This document shows, piece after piece, positions 6,762-16,354 of a stretch of 25,659 nt of DNA. Every line of letters starts with the position of its first letter. The stretch's first letter is position 1. This DNA is from a virus. The translations under genes and the position numbers were made by a program. Below the pieces are notes generated by a model that was given only the letters and a program-made list of their open reading frames with translations, made no database searches and was not told the DNA's origin. The stretch spans positions 1 through 25,659 of the IMG/VR virus record IMGVR_UViG_3300028883_000128. One strand, given 5' to 3'.

Positions 6762-9700
6762 ACACAGAACACGCAATCCAAATACTAATAAAAGGTCAGT
6801 ACTTAGCCGAAGATGCCTTCGAGAAGGCTGGCGGCTGGTTGCAACGACTTGCCGATTGGGGAACGAACCTAGGTAAATCCCTTCTTGAGATGGGAAAGTT
6901 AGGTACGGCTGCCCTAGGAAAAGGTTTGGCGATACCCGCACAGGCTGCCGTAGTAGCCATAAAGGCCCTCTGGATGGGCATACAAGTATTGACGACTGTG
7001 CTAACGGCTGCGCTCGCGGCAACGGCAGCTCTAACTGCAGGGCTTGCCGCGCTAGCAGGATCTATAACTGCGGGGATTGTGGCTGCTACCGAGTACGCAA
7101 TGCGCCTCGAGAACATGTACAATGCTATGTGGGGAATCCAGGGTGAAGCTGCTCCTGCTATGATGGACGCCCTCAAAGAAGCGTCTGCCTTCATGGTCAC
7201 GCAGGACCAACTCTTGCGGCAACATAACCAGTCGTACATGCTCCTCGGTAAGACACTTACCGACCGGCTTCCTGAGGCGTACAGATACCTTACAAAAGTA
7301 GCACAGGCAACTGGTGACGACGTCAGCTTCCTGGTAGAGCGTTTGACGCGGAGTGTTGGTCGTCTATCCACTCGGTGGATGGCTTACGTTGGTACTGTTG
7401 TGTCCCTCGAGGAAGCTATACAACACGGAACAGAAATGTTCAATAAGCAGGCTGAAGCCTTGACGTACGAAGAGAAGCAGGCAGCCATGCTTGATCGCGT
7501 GTTAGAGAAGCTTGAGGCAAGAACCGCAGCGCTACCAGACGTGGTAGGTACAGCGAACCAGATGTGGATGAAGTTCGCTACCACGATGAAGAATACGTGG
7601 ATAGACGTCGGTCGCATCTTCCTACCAGCGGCACAGAGCCTAGGAAAGGTAATTAACAGAGTCGCAGATTCGCTCGCTCGTACGGTTCATGAGGGCGGTG
7701 TGCTATATCCTACTCTACGCAAGCTGTCAGCTACCTTCACTGTGCTGTTCGAAATCCTAGGAGAGGTCGTCGAAAAGCTCCTTGGTGTTGAGGAAGAAGT
7801 TGGTGGAAGGTTCGAATCCTTCCTCGACAAGATTATGCACATCGCCTGGGAAGCATTCGAGTGGGGAGCTAACATAATCACGAACCTCGCAGCCGGTATC
7901 ATCGGCGGAGCCTCAGATGCTCTTACGAAGGCAATGAACTTCGTCTCGGGCCTCCTCGAGTGGTGGTTAGCTCCTGGGTCACCTCCACGTATTGCTTCTA
8001 ACCTTCCAGATTGGGGCGCGTCAGCCTTCACGTCATTCCTAGAAGGTTTCTCGAATGCCCAATTCGATGTCCTCGAGAAGGTACAGCAACCTTTGAAGCA
8101 GGCCTTGTCGATTCTTACCGATCTCGAGATGCTCGGAGAGATCGAAGGTTTCGAGATGTTCCTTAGCTTGTCTGAGGACATGGCTGCCGCAATGGACGAG
8201 TTCGCGAAAACAGGAAATCTATCATCTGACATCTTCGCCAAGTTGGGTCAAGTAGGCGGCGGTTACGGTGAGGCCCTAGCCGAACTATTCAGACGCCAGC
8301 TAGACGTTGCCTCGGCAACTGAGATTGCTGCAAAGGCAGAGGAACGCCTCAACCGCGCACGCGAACAAGAAGAGACAGCCAACAAGAAGTTGTCGAAGGC
8401 AGCTAGAGAGTACAACAAGATGGTTCGTGAGGGCGCCGATCCAGCACTATTGAAGGCAAAACTCGCAGAAGTAGAGGCATCATATGATTCACTCGTAGCT
8501 GCACGTGAAGAGACGGAACAAGCCGAGGAAGCGAAGAAGCAGGCTGATGAAACGTTGAAGCAAAAACGCGAGCAGGCCCGCGAACAGGAACGCTTGTTAG
8601 CACAGCTCATCGAGATGGGGCGGATGATGGCGAAGCTGGCTGCAGCGCGTAAGAAGGAGGAGGAAGAAGGGTATACCCTTCCTGAGATCGAATGGCCTGA
8701 GCTGCAACCGCCTAACATTGATGAAGCGTTCGAAGAATTAAAGAGGAACATCCGCGCCAAGTTTGAGGAACTATGGGCTAGCTTGGTCGAGGTGTGGGAG
8801 GAATCAGGCGTAGCGAAGTCGATCGAGGCCCTCGGAGGAGCCTGGGAACGCTTCAAGGAAGCGATGCAGCCGGTACTTGACTTCCTTCAAAGATGCTGGG
8901 ATATCCTTGCAGGTTGGGTAGCCGACGAGGCGTGGCCTTGGGTCCTTGAGCAGTGGGATAACTGGAGATCCTGGTGGGAAGAGAACGGTCCTATTATTGG
9001 CGGCTGGCTAAAGGGAATAGGACAAACCGTAGCCGACTGGGTCACTGACGAAGCGTGGCCTTGGATACAAGGCGTCTGGGAGGGTTGGAAGAGCTGGTGG
9101 GAGGAGAATGGCCCTGAGATTAAGGAAGGATTGAGCGGCCTGCGTGACACTGTTGCTGAATGGATGACTGACGAAGCTTGGCCCTGGGTCCTTGAGGAAT
9201 GGGGTAAGTGGAAAGCATGGTGGGAAGAAGACGGCCCAGAAGTCGAGAAAGCGATCAACATCTTCTTTGAAGCTTGGAAGCTGGGCTCCCTGAAGCTCCT
9301 GCACTGGGCTCACATTTCCTTCGAAGGATTCAAACTAGGGCTTGAGCTGTTAGGCATCGACATTGATCAGTGGCTTATAGACCTAGAAAACTGGTTCACA
9401 GGTGGCACTGGTAGATGGCCTACCATCTGGGAGATGGCGAGAGGAACCTTCTACATCTGGTGGCATCAGCTGTCTACCGCAGCCTCCGGAGGGATGTCTG
9501 TACTAAGGACCACTATAACTACCCTAGCTCTCGGAGTGCAAGGTGACTGGCAGGGCTTCGTTGAAGGTCTTCGAGACATCTGGACTACCGTTTTCGATAC
9601 CTTAGATGAGCTACTGTTTGGGGCCCTCAGCGACGCAATCGCCTCGGCTTACCTAAAGTGGCAGGAATTCTACGACCTAGGTTCTTCAATGGTTAATGCT

Positions 9701-10090
9701 ATAACGTCTTCGATAAGTAACGCGTACTGGGATTTGAGGGATTCCCTGGAAGGTGTAATCGGAGACGTAATCAGTGACATCAAGAACTTCTTAGGGATAC
9801 ACTCGGAATCAACTGTTTTCTATTCAATAGGCGAAAACATGGTCTCAGGGCTTGCGGCAGGTATTGCTGACTCTGCCGCTATGTCAATGTCAGCTATGAC
9901 CAACGTTGCAGCTGGGCTCTCTACTGCTGCCGCAACTGCAGGGCCAGGTGGCGCCGCCGCCCCTGTGTCCATAGTTGTGCACAACCACTTCGGTAGGGAC
10001 TCGGTGCGTAACGAGCAAGACATAATTCGTATCAAGGAAGATATAGAACGTAGCATGCGACTTCGCGGCGTCAGAGACGTCGTAGGTTAA
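6758..10090 (+). CDS. Tape measure protein
   Basis: Predicted tape measure, 1110 residues, which sets tail length and is delivered with DNA at infection. It has a long hydrophobic Ala-rich stretch at residues ~47-112, a predicted coiled coil rich in Ala, Glu, Lys and Arg at ~517-637, three Trp-rich 41-residue repeats at 719-841, and a C-terminal IHSESTVFYSIGENMVSGLA segment typical of tape measures; a related APGSPPRI segment occurs near residue 407. The GTG start overlaps the stop of the frameshifted chaperone. I see no clear peptidase or transglycosylase active site. At about 1.5 angstrom per residue, the length predicts a tail of roughly 160 nm; this scaling is general knowledge, not measured here. 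Confidence 0.9.
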   Translation: MNTEHAIQILIKGQYLAEDAFEKAGGWLQRLADWGTNLGKSLLEMGKLGTAALGKGLAIPAQAAVVAIKALWMGIQVLTTVLTAALAATAALTAGLAALAGSITAGIVAATEYAMRLENMYNAMWGIQGEAAPAMMDALKEASAFMVTQDQLLRQHNQSYMLLGKTLTDRLPEAYRYLTKVAQATGDDVSFLVERLTRSVGRLSTRWMAYVGTVVSLEEAIQHGTEMFNKQAEALTYEEKQAAMLDRVLEKLEARTAALPDVVGTANQMWMKFATTMKNTWIDVGRIFLPAAQSLGKVINRVADSLARTVHEGGVLYPTLRKLSATFTVLFEILGEVVEKLLGVEEEVGGRFESFLDKIMHIAWEAFEWGANIITNLAAGIIGGASDALTKAMNFVSGLLEWWLAPGSPPRIASNLPDWGASAFTSFLEGFSNAQFDVLEKVQQPLKQALSILTDLEMLGEIEGFEMFLSLSEDMAAAMDEFAKTGNLSSDIFAKLGQVGGGYGEALAELFRRQLDVASATEIAAKAEERLNRAREQEETANKKLSKAAREYNKMVREGADPALLKAKLAEVEASYDSLVAAREETEQAEEAKKQADETLKQKREQAREQERLLAQLIEMGRMMAKLAAARKKEEEEGYTLPEIEWPELQPPNIDEAFEELKRNIRAKFEELWASLVEVWEESGVAKSIEALGGAWERFKEAMQPVLDFLQRCWDILAGWVADEAWPWVLEQWDNWRSWWEENGPIIGGWLKGIGQTVADWVTDEAWPWIQGVWEGWKSWWEENGPEIKEGLSGLRDTVAEWMTDEAWPWVLEEWGKWKAWWEEDGPEVEKAINIFFEAWKLGSLKLLHWAHISFEGFKLGLELLGIDIDQWLIDLENWFTGGTGRWPTIWEMARGTFYIWWHQLSTAASGGMSVLRTTITTLALGVQGDWQGFVEGLRDIWTTVFDTLDELLFGALSDAIASAYLKWQEFYDLGSSMVNAITSSISNAYWDLRDSLEGVIGDVISDIKNFLGIHSESTVFYSIGENMVSGLAAGIADSAAMSMSAMTNVAAGLSTAAATAGPGGAAAPVSIVVHNHFGRDSVRNEQDIIRIKEDIERSMRLRGVRDVVG
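8912..9280 (+). repeat. Three tandem 123-bp repeats encoding Trp-rich 41-residue units
   Basis: Within the tape measure gene, three consecutive units begin GWVADEAWPW, DWVTDEAWPW and EWMTDEAWPW at residues 719, 760 and 801. Each continues as a Trp-rich helix with WW-E-E-[ND]-G-P in the middle. The spacing is exactly 123 bases between equivalent codons (8927, 9050, 9173). The DNA has diverged at third positions while the protein pattern is kept, so the repeat is under protein-level selection. Confidence 0.9.
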
Positions 10091-10101
10091 GGTGAAGTGA
10101 G

Positions 10102-13100
10102 ATGGCGTTAGAGCTGCTAATAGGCCTCACGGGGTCAGAGGTAGATCATATCTCATATCTCGTCTGGGAGACGTTGACTGTCGAACAGAGGGCTGATTCC
10201 TTCGTCTCAACTGCGTCGTTCCAACTTATAGATGAGACAGGGGCTGCGATACAGATAGCTGAGAAAGATTCGGTTATCCTTCAGGACGGACCTACAAAGT
10301 ACTTTGCTGGTGTCGTCGCGAATATCGATTCCGTGAACTTTGCTGATGGTAAGGAGTCCGTCCTCTACACCATCAGTTGTCAGGACTACAACATCCTCGT
10401 CGAAGAAGTAGTTATCGATCAAGTTGAGACGTACGGAGGCGTTCTAGATTCTACGATTATCGATGACTTGTTCGATAAATATCTCCCTGAAATCAACTCT
10501 CATACGCCTGGTGGTGCCCCTCCTGGTTACGTGCAGTCCCTGCACGTCTTCCCTGAGATAGAGTTCGTGGACTGTTCATTGCGCGAGGCACTCGATCGCA
10601 TCGCTACAGAAGTCGAAACGACGGCACTGGCTGGGTATTGGTACATCGACTACGATAAATACCTCCACTACTTCAACGAAGAAGATAACTCTCCTGGTTG
10701 GGGCCTAAGTGATACTCCAGACAATGTAACAACCTTCGATTATCACAGTGCGGTGGCTAGACATCGGGAGTCATCTTCCCTCGTTAATCGCATTCTGATT
10801 GTAGGAGCTGACGTAGCACTCCTCGTGCAGGATTGGGATAGCTATTACTACTACGGTAAATGGTTCGAAGCTGTCGTCCGCGACAATACGCTCCTAGGGG
10901 TAGAGGATGTAGTAGCTCATGGTTATGGCCTGTTAAGTAAGTGGGCCTTCCCTGACGAGTACTTTGAAGTAAGCACCGACAAAGAAGGTCTCCGAGCCGG
11001 GATGAATCTCGAGTTCGAGAACTCTCTGTTCGGCACTGGTGTACGCACGAACCTCTGCGAGAATCCTTCGTTCGAGAACAACGTCGTCGACTTCTGGAAC
11101 TTCTTTCAAGCAGGAGCTGGAGGATCTGCAGCTCAGGACAATACTCATACCCTTAGGGGTACGCAGGCGTGTTTGTTAACGGCAGATGATGTAGACAATT
11201 CTCGGCAGGTTACAGATGTAGTTACAGTTGCTGATGGGGAGACGATAACTGTACATACTAACATCTACAGGGAAGACGACGTCTCTGCTCGTGTTGGCCT
11301 CTATGACTCAACGAATGCAGTGACACGTGCTACTGAGGATGCTGCCGTTACAGATGTCTGGGAACCGATCACTTTATCGTGGACTAATGATACTGGCCTA
11401 AATGCAGACGTTAAGCTAGTAGTCTGGAACCTCGAGGGTGATGGAGCAAGTGCTTTTTGGTTTGATGCCTGCGTTATTGAGCTTGATAAAGGTCCAAGAC
11501 CGATAGTATATATAGACGGAACTATGCCGTACTGTGACTGGAACGGTGCTGCACATAACAGTACGAGCTATCGCAACTCGTACTATATGGTTAAACAACT
11601 TACCATAACCTGGCCTGATGGTTGTCCTCCAGAACCTAGATTCGCTCTGCAGCTAGGAGGGCAGACAGCATCCTCGTCTCTGATAAAAGGTCGATTGGCA
11701 GCCGACAAGTATTCGTCCGGTATAGGTCCTGTTGAACCTGGGCAGCTGCCAATCTGTTCCAAAGGGTGGGCGCACGACCTGGTTTTCTCCGCGACGGATC
11801 ACGATACTGTTGAGTGGGATGCAGGGGCTATAACCACAGCGGACGGGACGGTCTACAGTATCGGTGCTGGCAATACTGGAAATATGGCTGCGGCGACAGT
11901 GTACTACATCTACCTAGATGTAGATACCTCTGAAGTTGCCTTACAAGTCACAGGCATGGGTCCAGCCGTAGGGCGCAATATAATACTTGTAGCTGTTGCC
12001 TTCCCGAACGCAGATGCCACGAAGGAAGCTGAATTCCAGGTCTTTGGCGGTCAAGGCGTAAATACGTTCATTACAGCAGATAACATCGCCGCGAACACGA
12101 TCACTGGTAATGAGATTGCGGCTAACACCATTACCGCTGGAAACATCCAGGCAGGGACTATAACCGCAACGGAGATCGCTGCTGAGACGATAACTTCAAA
12201 CGAGATCGCGTCTAATACTATAACAGCTGACAAGCTCACAATCGGTGAACTTTTGTTCAGTAGCGCTGATGGTTTGCTGCTATTCGGGCCTGCCAATAAG
12301 ATAGATCAGAACTACTGGTACGGTACTCGCAATACCTTAGGTACTATCTCAGGCGCCTTCCACAGAGAACAAGGTAGGTGGGTAGGTACAAGAGGTCTTG
12401 TGATCGAACGAACTACGACGAACCACATTGCGAATCCATCCTTTGAAGTTGACAACTCAGAGTGGGCAGGGCAGCTTGGCGCGGCGGTGGCCAGAGTTGC
12501 TACGAACCCCGTCTTTGGAACAGCGTGTGGGAGCGCTACTTGGCCTGCTGTAAATGGTACGTTGATTTACTCTGGCCCCTCTGCGGCAGGAACCTTCCTC
12601 CAGGATGATTTAGTTTCGGTATCCGTATACCTGAAGTGGGTCTCAGGAACGAAACAGGCTCAGCTAGGATTCTTTGAGTACACTGCCGCAGACGCCTGGC
12701 TTAAGACGCAACAGACAGCAATAACGCTTACGTCACAGTGGACGAGGTACACCTTCACGCACGCCTGCGACGAGGCTACCTGCGATCACGTTCGCATGTT
12801 CATAGGTGAGTCTGATGATACGGCTACTAACTTCTTGATGGACGCGGCTCAGCTGGAGAAGTGGTCCTGGCCGTCGAGCTACTGTGACGGCTCGTTAGGC
12901 GAGGGATATTCCTGGGCAGGGACCGCACACGCTAGTACCTCAACCCGCACTGCAACCTATGTTAACTTAGATGCGAATATCGGTTTGATCGATGGAAAGA
13001 ATACGGTATCGCATGCACTCAGGGTACGTATGCCTTTCGATCACGACGTAGCCCCAACTGAAGCGGGGATGACTACCTTCTTCTTAATGACATACCGTGA

Positions 13101-16002
13101 CGACGCGACCTTAGATCAAGTCCTGCTTTATTACAATACTGCCGACGATAAGTTCAAGGTAAATGTCAACGGCAATGCCCTTGCCAGCCTTGAGAGCAGT
13201 GCACAGACCTTCTCAGAAGGTGACGAGATCCTGTTCGTCGTTACCCTCGATTATGCAGCAGACGACTACAACCTGTATATCGATGGCGTGCTTGAGGACA
13301 ACGCTACGGGAGCTGAGACAGCCCCCTCGGGAATAGATCACTGGAATCTAGGTTCCGAGGAAGATGACGGAGCATTCCCGAATCCTCTTGGAGGTTGTTA
13401 CTCTGAGTACGCAGTCTTCGATTCTATCTTATCTGCCTCCGACGTTGGAAACCTCTACAATCTACAACGACCTCTCGTAGATATGGCACCTACTACGAAG
13501 CCTGGTATCTACATCTATGATGGACAGTTCGTAATAGCTAGCTCAATAAGCGGTGAGAGGGTCGAGATTACCTCAGACGGTATAGTTGGATATAATGACG
13601 TAGAGGAGACCTTCATCCTAAATACTGATGGTTCAGGGCAAATAGGTGCCTCTAGCTATGAACCTATCACTTGGGATACTACGGGGCTGATAGCCAAGCT
13701 CAAAGCTGTTCAGATGGATATCGGGCAGCCGATAATAGACAGTGACAGCTGCATAATGCTTCTAGGACCTTATAACCTAACTGATACTGATACCTGGTTA
13801 GGTTCACGCGGAGAGATCGCAACGATCAGCGGGGCATTCCACACCGAGCAAGGTTACTGGGATGGATCACGCGCCCTGGTGATCGAAGAAGCGACGACGA
13901 ACTACGAGTTGGCTCCTCGAATGCTAGATGATGATTCCTCGGGCTTTGCCGATGGATGGGGCTACTGGGACAACTTCGGTTCTGGTGGATCTGCGACCCT
14001 GACTGTAGGAGCGCATCCTATCACAGAGCGTGGGTGGTTACAAAGGGTACAGTACACAGGCGCAGCCGGTGATGTCGATGACCAAGCCCTCATAACTGAC
14101 CTTACAAGCGTCGGCTCATTTGCGCAGGGTGACGACGTAACTATAAGCGCCGACTTGAAAGGCGACTGGTCAGGGTGCAATGTGCGGCTGTGGATACGTG
14201 AACAAGGTGGCGCTGCGACAACGCACAATGGCCCAGCTCTTACACCTTCCTGGACGCCTAAGCGAGTGTCGTTTACGACCACGATGGTAGACGCGGGTTG
14301 CACGCACGTATTCGCTGGCCTTCACATCTACAACGTTGACAACGGCGACGAAGTAGACGTCTACTTCGGAGCAGTGAACATCGAGAAAACAGATCATCCA
14401 ACTAGTTTCTGCTGTGGCGCATTGGATTGGTGCTCCTGGTCAGGTGCCGCAGACGCAAGCACGTCGACGCGTACAGCTACAGAAGTAAACTTAGACGCAT
14501 ACGCAGATCGCCTGGCCGATCTTGACACGATGTCCTTCGTCATCTGGGCACAGATGCCTTACGATCACGATGCCGCTTGGCCCAACGCGACGTTCAACTA
14601 CTTTATGTACGTATACGACTCCGGAGGAGACGTACGCCTAATCCTAGCATACAACGCTACAGACGAAGAGTTCCAAATTTACGTAGACAATGCGTGGGTT
14701 TCTAATGGCCCTACAGAGACCTTCAGTGCTGGTGACTGGAAACTCTTAGTGTTCACGGTTGACTACGCTAATGACGAGTACGATCTATACATCGACGGAG
14801 AACTAGGCGCGTACTCGACAGATGCGCAAGCCTCAGGGGACGTCGAGCAATGGAACTTAGGATCTCGATACAACGCGATATACCCTACAAATTCTACCTA
14901 CGGCTACTATGCAGTGCTAGATCGCGTCTTAGAACCGGATGAAATATCTCGCATCTGGAATACCGCACAGGCTCCAGTAGATATGGGCTCTGCAGAAAAG
15001 CCTGGTATCTACATTCTCGACGGACGATTCAAGATGGCTTCGTCAGCTACAGGTAACCGCATTGAGATAACGGGCGACGAAATTGCAGGTTACGATAGTG
15101 CCGGTACGAAACAGTTCTACATTCAGGCCTCAGATGGTAGAGGCTACTTCGGCGGAGGAGACTGTATTCTCGACGAGGACGGTCTGCTTCTTTCATTAGG
15201 GGAAGCTGACAAGAACAAAGTAAGATGGGGATCCCTAACTTACATCTACGCCTATGATGACGGAGTTTCTACCTTCAATGCCCTAGCCTCCTGGGTCTCT
15301 GAGGCTGCCGACGGAAACCACTATGGCGTAATATACCTAGGGGCTCTCGGGTCAGGTGCTAACAACCCTTCTGAGGTGCGTCTCGTTTCAGGTAAAACTG
15401 GCGACAACACCCCACAGATAGACATCTTGACAGATACTATAAATCTACAGAACGTCGGAGGCGGCAGCTTCGCGATGAACTGTGACACTGACTTCTACTT
15501 CGATGTAACTTCAGGAGACATTTATATCGACTGTGACGACTGGATGATCTTCGAAGTAAGTGGAGGATCTATAGATGGTTTGCGTCCTGATGTAGACGAG
15601 ACAGGGTTTGTTGGAAGTGGAGCTATCGGCTGGTACGATATGAATTCGAAGGACTTTAGTGATATCGGATGCCTTGGTGACTTCTCCAACGGAGTAAAGA
15701 TAGGTCCTGGATTCAGCCCTCAACGAGCAGAAGATGCCGTACAGTTGTTATTCGCAGACGAAGGTGAGGTTGTCTCTGCGCTAGAAGCGTTACAACGGAT
15801 CAAGGTAAGTACGAAGGGCGAACGAACGATGTACGATACACCACGCCTGGATTACTCAACCCTACCAGCTGCGGCATACAAGCCGTGGTACGACGATGAC
15901 GGAAACTTTGTGCGTGACAGGGCTAGTCTTACGGCCCTGATAAGTATTCTCATGCAAGCGGTGAATGAGCTAACAGATAAGGTGAAGGAGTTAGAACAAT
16001 GA
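10102..16002 (+). CDS. Tail tip / receptor-binding fibre protein, modular
   Basis: A 1966-residue tail protein. Residues ~1-310 resemble the hub-like N-terminus of siphophage tail tip proteins (a D-x-V-x-L-Q-D-G strand, then YFAGVV). Residues ~315-500 hold a carbohydrate-binding-like jelly roll starting CENPSFENNVVDFW. Decapeptide repeats of NTIT type occupy ~657-713. Two large paralogous blocks follow (~722-1183 and ~1214-1685), each with a jelly roll and a LamG/concanavalin-like module containing LYIDG and WNLGS strands. The C-terminus ends in a helix (ALISILMQAVNELTDKVKEL) suited to trimerisation. The role is host recognition and baseplate structure. The ATG is preceded by AAGGTGAAG. Domain limits are read by eye; glycan binding is inferred. 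Confidence 0.8.
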   Translation: MALELLIGLTGSEVDHISYLVWETLTVEQRADSFVSTASFQLIDETGAAIQIAEKDSVILQDGPTKYFAGVVANIDSVNFADGKESVLYTISCQDYNILVEEVVIDQVETYGGVLDSTIIDDLFDKYLPEINSHTPGGAPPGYVQSLHVFPEIEFVDCSLREALDRIATEVETTALAGYWYIDYDKYLHYFNEEDNSPGWGLSDTPDNVTTFDYHSAVARHRESSSLVNRILIVGADVALLVQDWDSYYYYGKWFEAVVRDNTLLGVEDVVAHGYGLLSKWAFPDEYFEVSTDKEGLRAGMNLEFENSLFGTGVRTNLCENPSFENNVVDFWNFFQAGAGGSAAQDNTHTLRGTQACLLTADDVDNSRQVTDVVTVADGETITVHTNIYREDDVSARVGLYDSTNAVTRATEDAAVTDVWEPITLSWTNDTGLNADVKLVVWNLEGDGASAFWFDACVIELDKGPRPIVYIDGTMPYCDWNGAAHNSTSYRNSYYMVKQLTITWPDGCPPEPRFALQLGGQTASSSLIKGRLAADKYSSGIGPVEPGQLPICSKGWAHDLVFSATDHDTVEWDAGAITTADGTVYSIGAGNTGNMAAATVYYIYLDVDTSEVALQVTGMGPAVGRNIILVAVAFPNADATKEAEFQVFGGQGVNTFITADNIAANTITGNEIAANTITAGNIQAGTITATEIAAETITSNEIASNTITADKLTIGELLFSSADGLLLFGPANKIDQNYWYGTRNTLGTISGAFHREQGRWVGTRGLVIERTTTNHIANPSFEVDNSEWAGQLGAAVARVATNPVFGTACGSATWPAVNGTLIYSGPSAAGTFLQDDLVSVSVYLKWVSGTKQAQLGFFEYTAADAWLKTQQTAITLTSQWTRYTFTHACDEATCDHVRMFIGESDDTATNFLMDAAQLEKWSWPSSYCDGSLGEGYSWAGTAHASTSTRTATYVNLDANIGLIDGKNTVSHALRVRMPFDHDVAPTEAGMTTFFLMTYRDDATLDQVLLYYNTADDKFKVNVNGNALASLESSAQTFSEGDEILFVVTLDYAADDYNLYIDGVLEDNATGAETAPSGIDHWNLGSEEDDGAFPNPLGGCYSEYAVFDSILSASDVGNLYNLQRPLVDMAPTTKPGIYIYDGQFVIASSISGERVEITSDGIVGYNDVEETFILNTDGSGQIGASSYEPITWDTTGLIAKLKAVQMDIGQPIIDSDSCIMLLGPYNLTDTDTWLGSRGEIATISGAFHTEQGYWDGSRALVIEEATTNYELAPRMLDDDSSGFADGWGYWDNFGSGGSATLTVGAHPITERGWLQRVQYTGAAGDVDDQALITDLTSVGSFAQGDDVTISADLKGDWSGCNVRLWIREQGGAATTHNGPALTPSWTPKRVSFTTTMVDAGCTHVFAGLHIYNVDNGDEVDVYFGAVNIEKTDHPTSFCCGALDWCSWSGAADASTSTRTATEVNLDAYADRLADLDTMSFVIWAQMPYDHDAAWPNATFNYFMYVYDSGGDVRLILAYNATDEEFQIYVDNAWVSNGPTETFSAGDWKLLVFTVDYANDEYDLYIDGELGAYSTDAQASGDVEQWNLGSRYNAIYPTNSTYGYYAVLDRVLEPDEISRIWNTAQAPVDMGSAEKPGIYILDGRFKMASSATGNRIEITGDEIAGYDSAGTKQFYIQASDGRGYFGGGDCILDEDGLLLSLGEADKNKVRWGSLTYIYAYDDGVSTFNALASWVSEAADGNHYGVIYLGALGSGANNPSEVRLVSGKTGDNTPQIDILTDTINLQNVGGGSFAMNCDTDFYFDVTSGDIYIDCDDWMIFEVSGGSIDGLRPDVDETGFVGSGAIGWYDMNSKDFSDIGCLGDFSNGVKIGPGFSPQRAEDAVQLLFADEGEVVSALEALQRIKVSTKGERTMYDTPRLDYSTLPAAAYKPWYDDDGNFVRDRASLTALISILMQAVNELTDKVKELEQ
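12070..12240 (+). repeat. Decapeptide repeats (NTIT type) in the tail tip gene
   Basis: Residues ~657-713 of the tail tip protein repeat a unit close to N-I-A-A-N-T-I-T-x-x about five to six times (e.g. DNIAANTITGNEIAANTIT, then GTITATEIAAETITSNEIA). Such short beta repeats are known from tail fibre and lambda J-like central regions, where they form an elongated trimeric rod. Here they separate the hub-like part from the binding modules. Confidence 0.8.
12265..15156 (+). repeat. Large internal duplication in the tail tip gene (two ~1.4-kb copies)
   Basis: Copy 1 (about 12265-13650) and copy 2 (about 13741-15156) encode the same order of elements: a GTISGAFHREQGRW or ATISGAFHTEQGYW strand, GLVIERTTTN or ALVIEEATTN, a jelly roll, STSTRTAT, a LamG-like module with LYIDG, WNLGS, then KPGIYIYDGQF or KPGIYILDGRF and a final beta segment. 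Amino-acid similarity is clear throughout while DNA identity is patchy, so the duplication is old. Confidence 0.85.
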
Positions 16003-16352
16003 AACTACAGTTAACTGTTTGGGAAAGGATCAAGTTATGTATGGTCGTCGGAAGCATCCGAGGAGTAAACATGGCTACGATCCGCAAGGCCGACAAGGCC
16101 CTGGACGTCCTCGAACTATCCGAGGAAGAAGAGAAAGCGATCGGTCTAGTTTACCTGCCTACAGGAAAGATTCGCTGGAAACCTGATACGGACGTAGAAT
16201 ACGTCCTAGAGATCAAGGACAAAGAGGCAGCACATCTTGTACGCAAGGCGTTCGACGAGTACTCTAACTGGGATACAGCGGATCGCAAGCTGATCCTCCG
16301 GCTCGAAGAGAAGCTCGGCGCTGCGCCGAAGACCAAAGGAGAGGAGGGATAG
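15999..16352 (+). CDS. Conserved small phage protein, function unknown
   Basis: A 117-residue protein. The opening LTVWERIKLCMVVGSIRGV, then a helix (MATIRKADKALDVLELSEEE) and a GKIRWKPDTD turn, matches a pattern I have seen in phage proteins that follow tail genes (ER..L....G....L.....L..SEEE...G...W), but I know no function for it. It is fully helical apart from the short strand. I kept the ATG at 15999, which overlaps the tail tip stop (ATGA) and has AAGGAG upstream. The internal ATG at 16071 also has a good GAGGAG site but would remove the conserved opening. Confidence 0.65.
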   Translation: MKLQLTVWERIKLCMVVGSIRGVNMATIRKADKALDVLELSEEEEKAIGLVYLPTGKIRWKPDTDVEYVLEIKDKEAAHLVRKAFDEYSNWDTADRKLILRLEEKLGAAPKTKGEEG

Positions 16353-16354
16353 AC

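Noticed and set aside
6796-9313. Several long minus-strand ORFs opposite the tape measure gene
   Set aside because: Ser/Arg/Ala-rich shadow frames with no ribosome sites; the tape measure frame accounts for the region.
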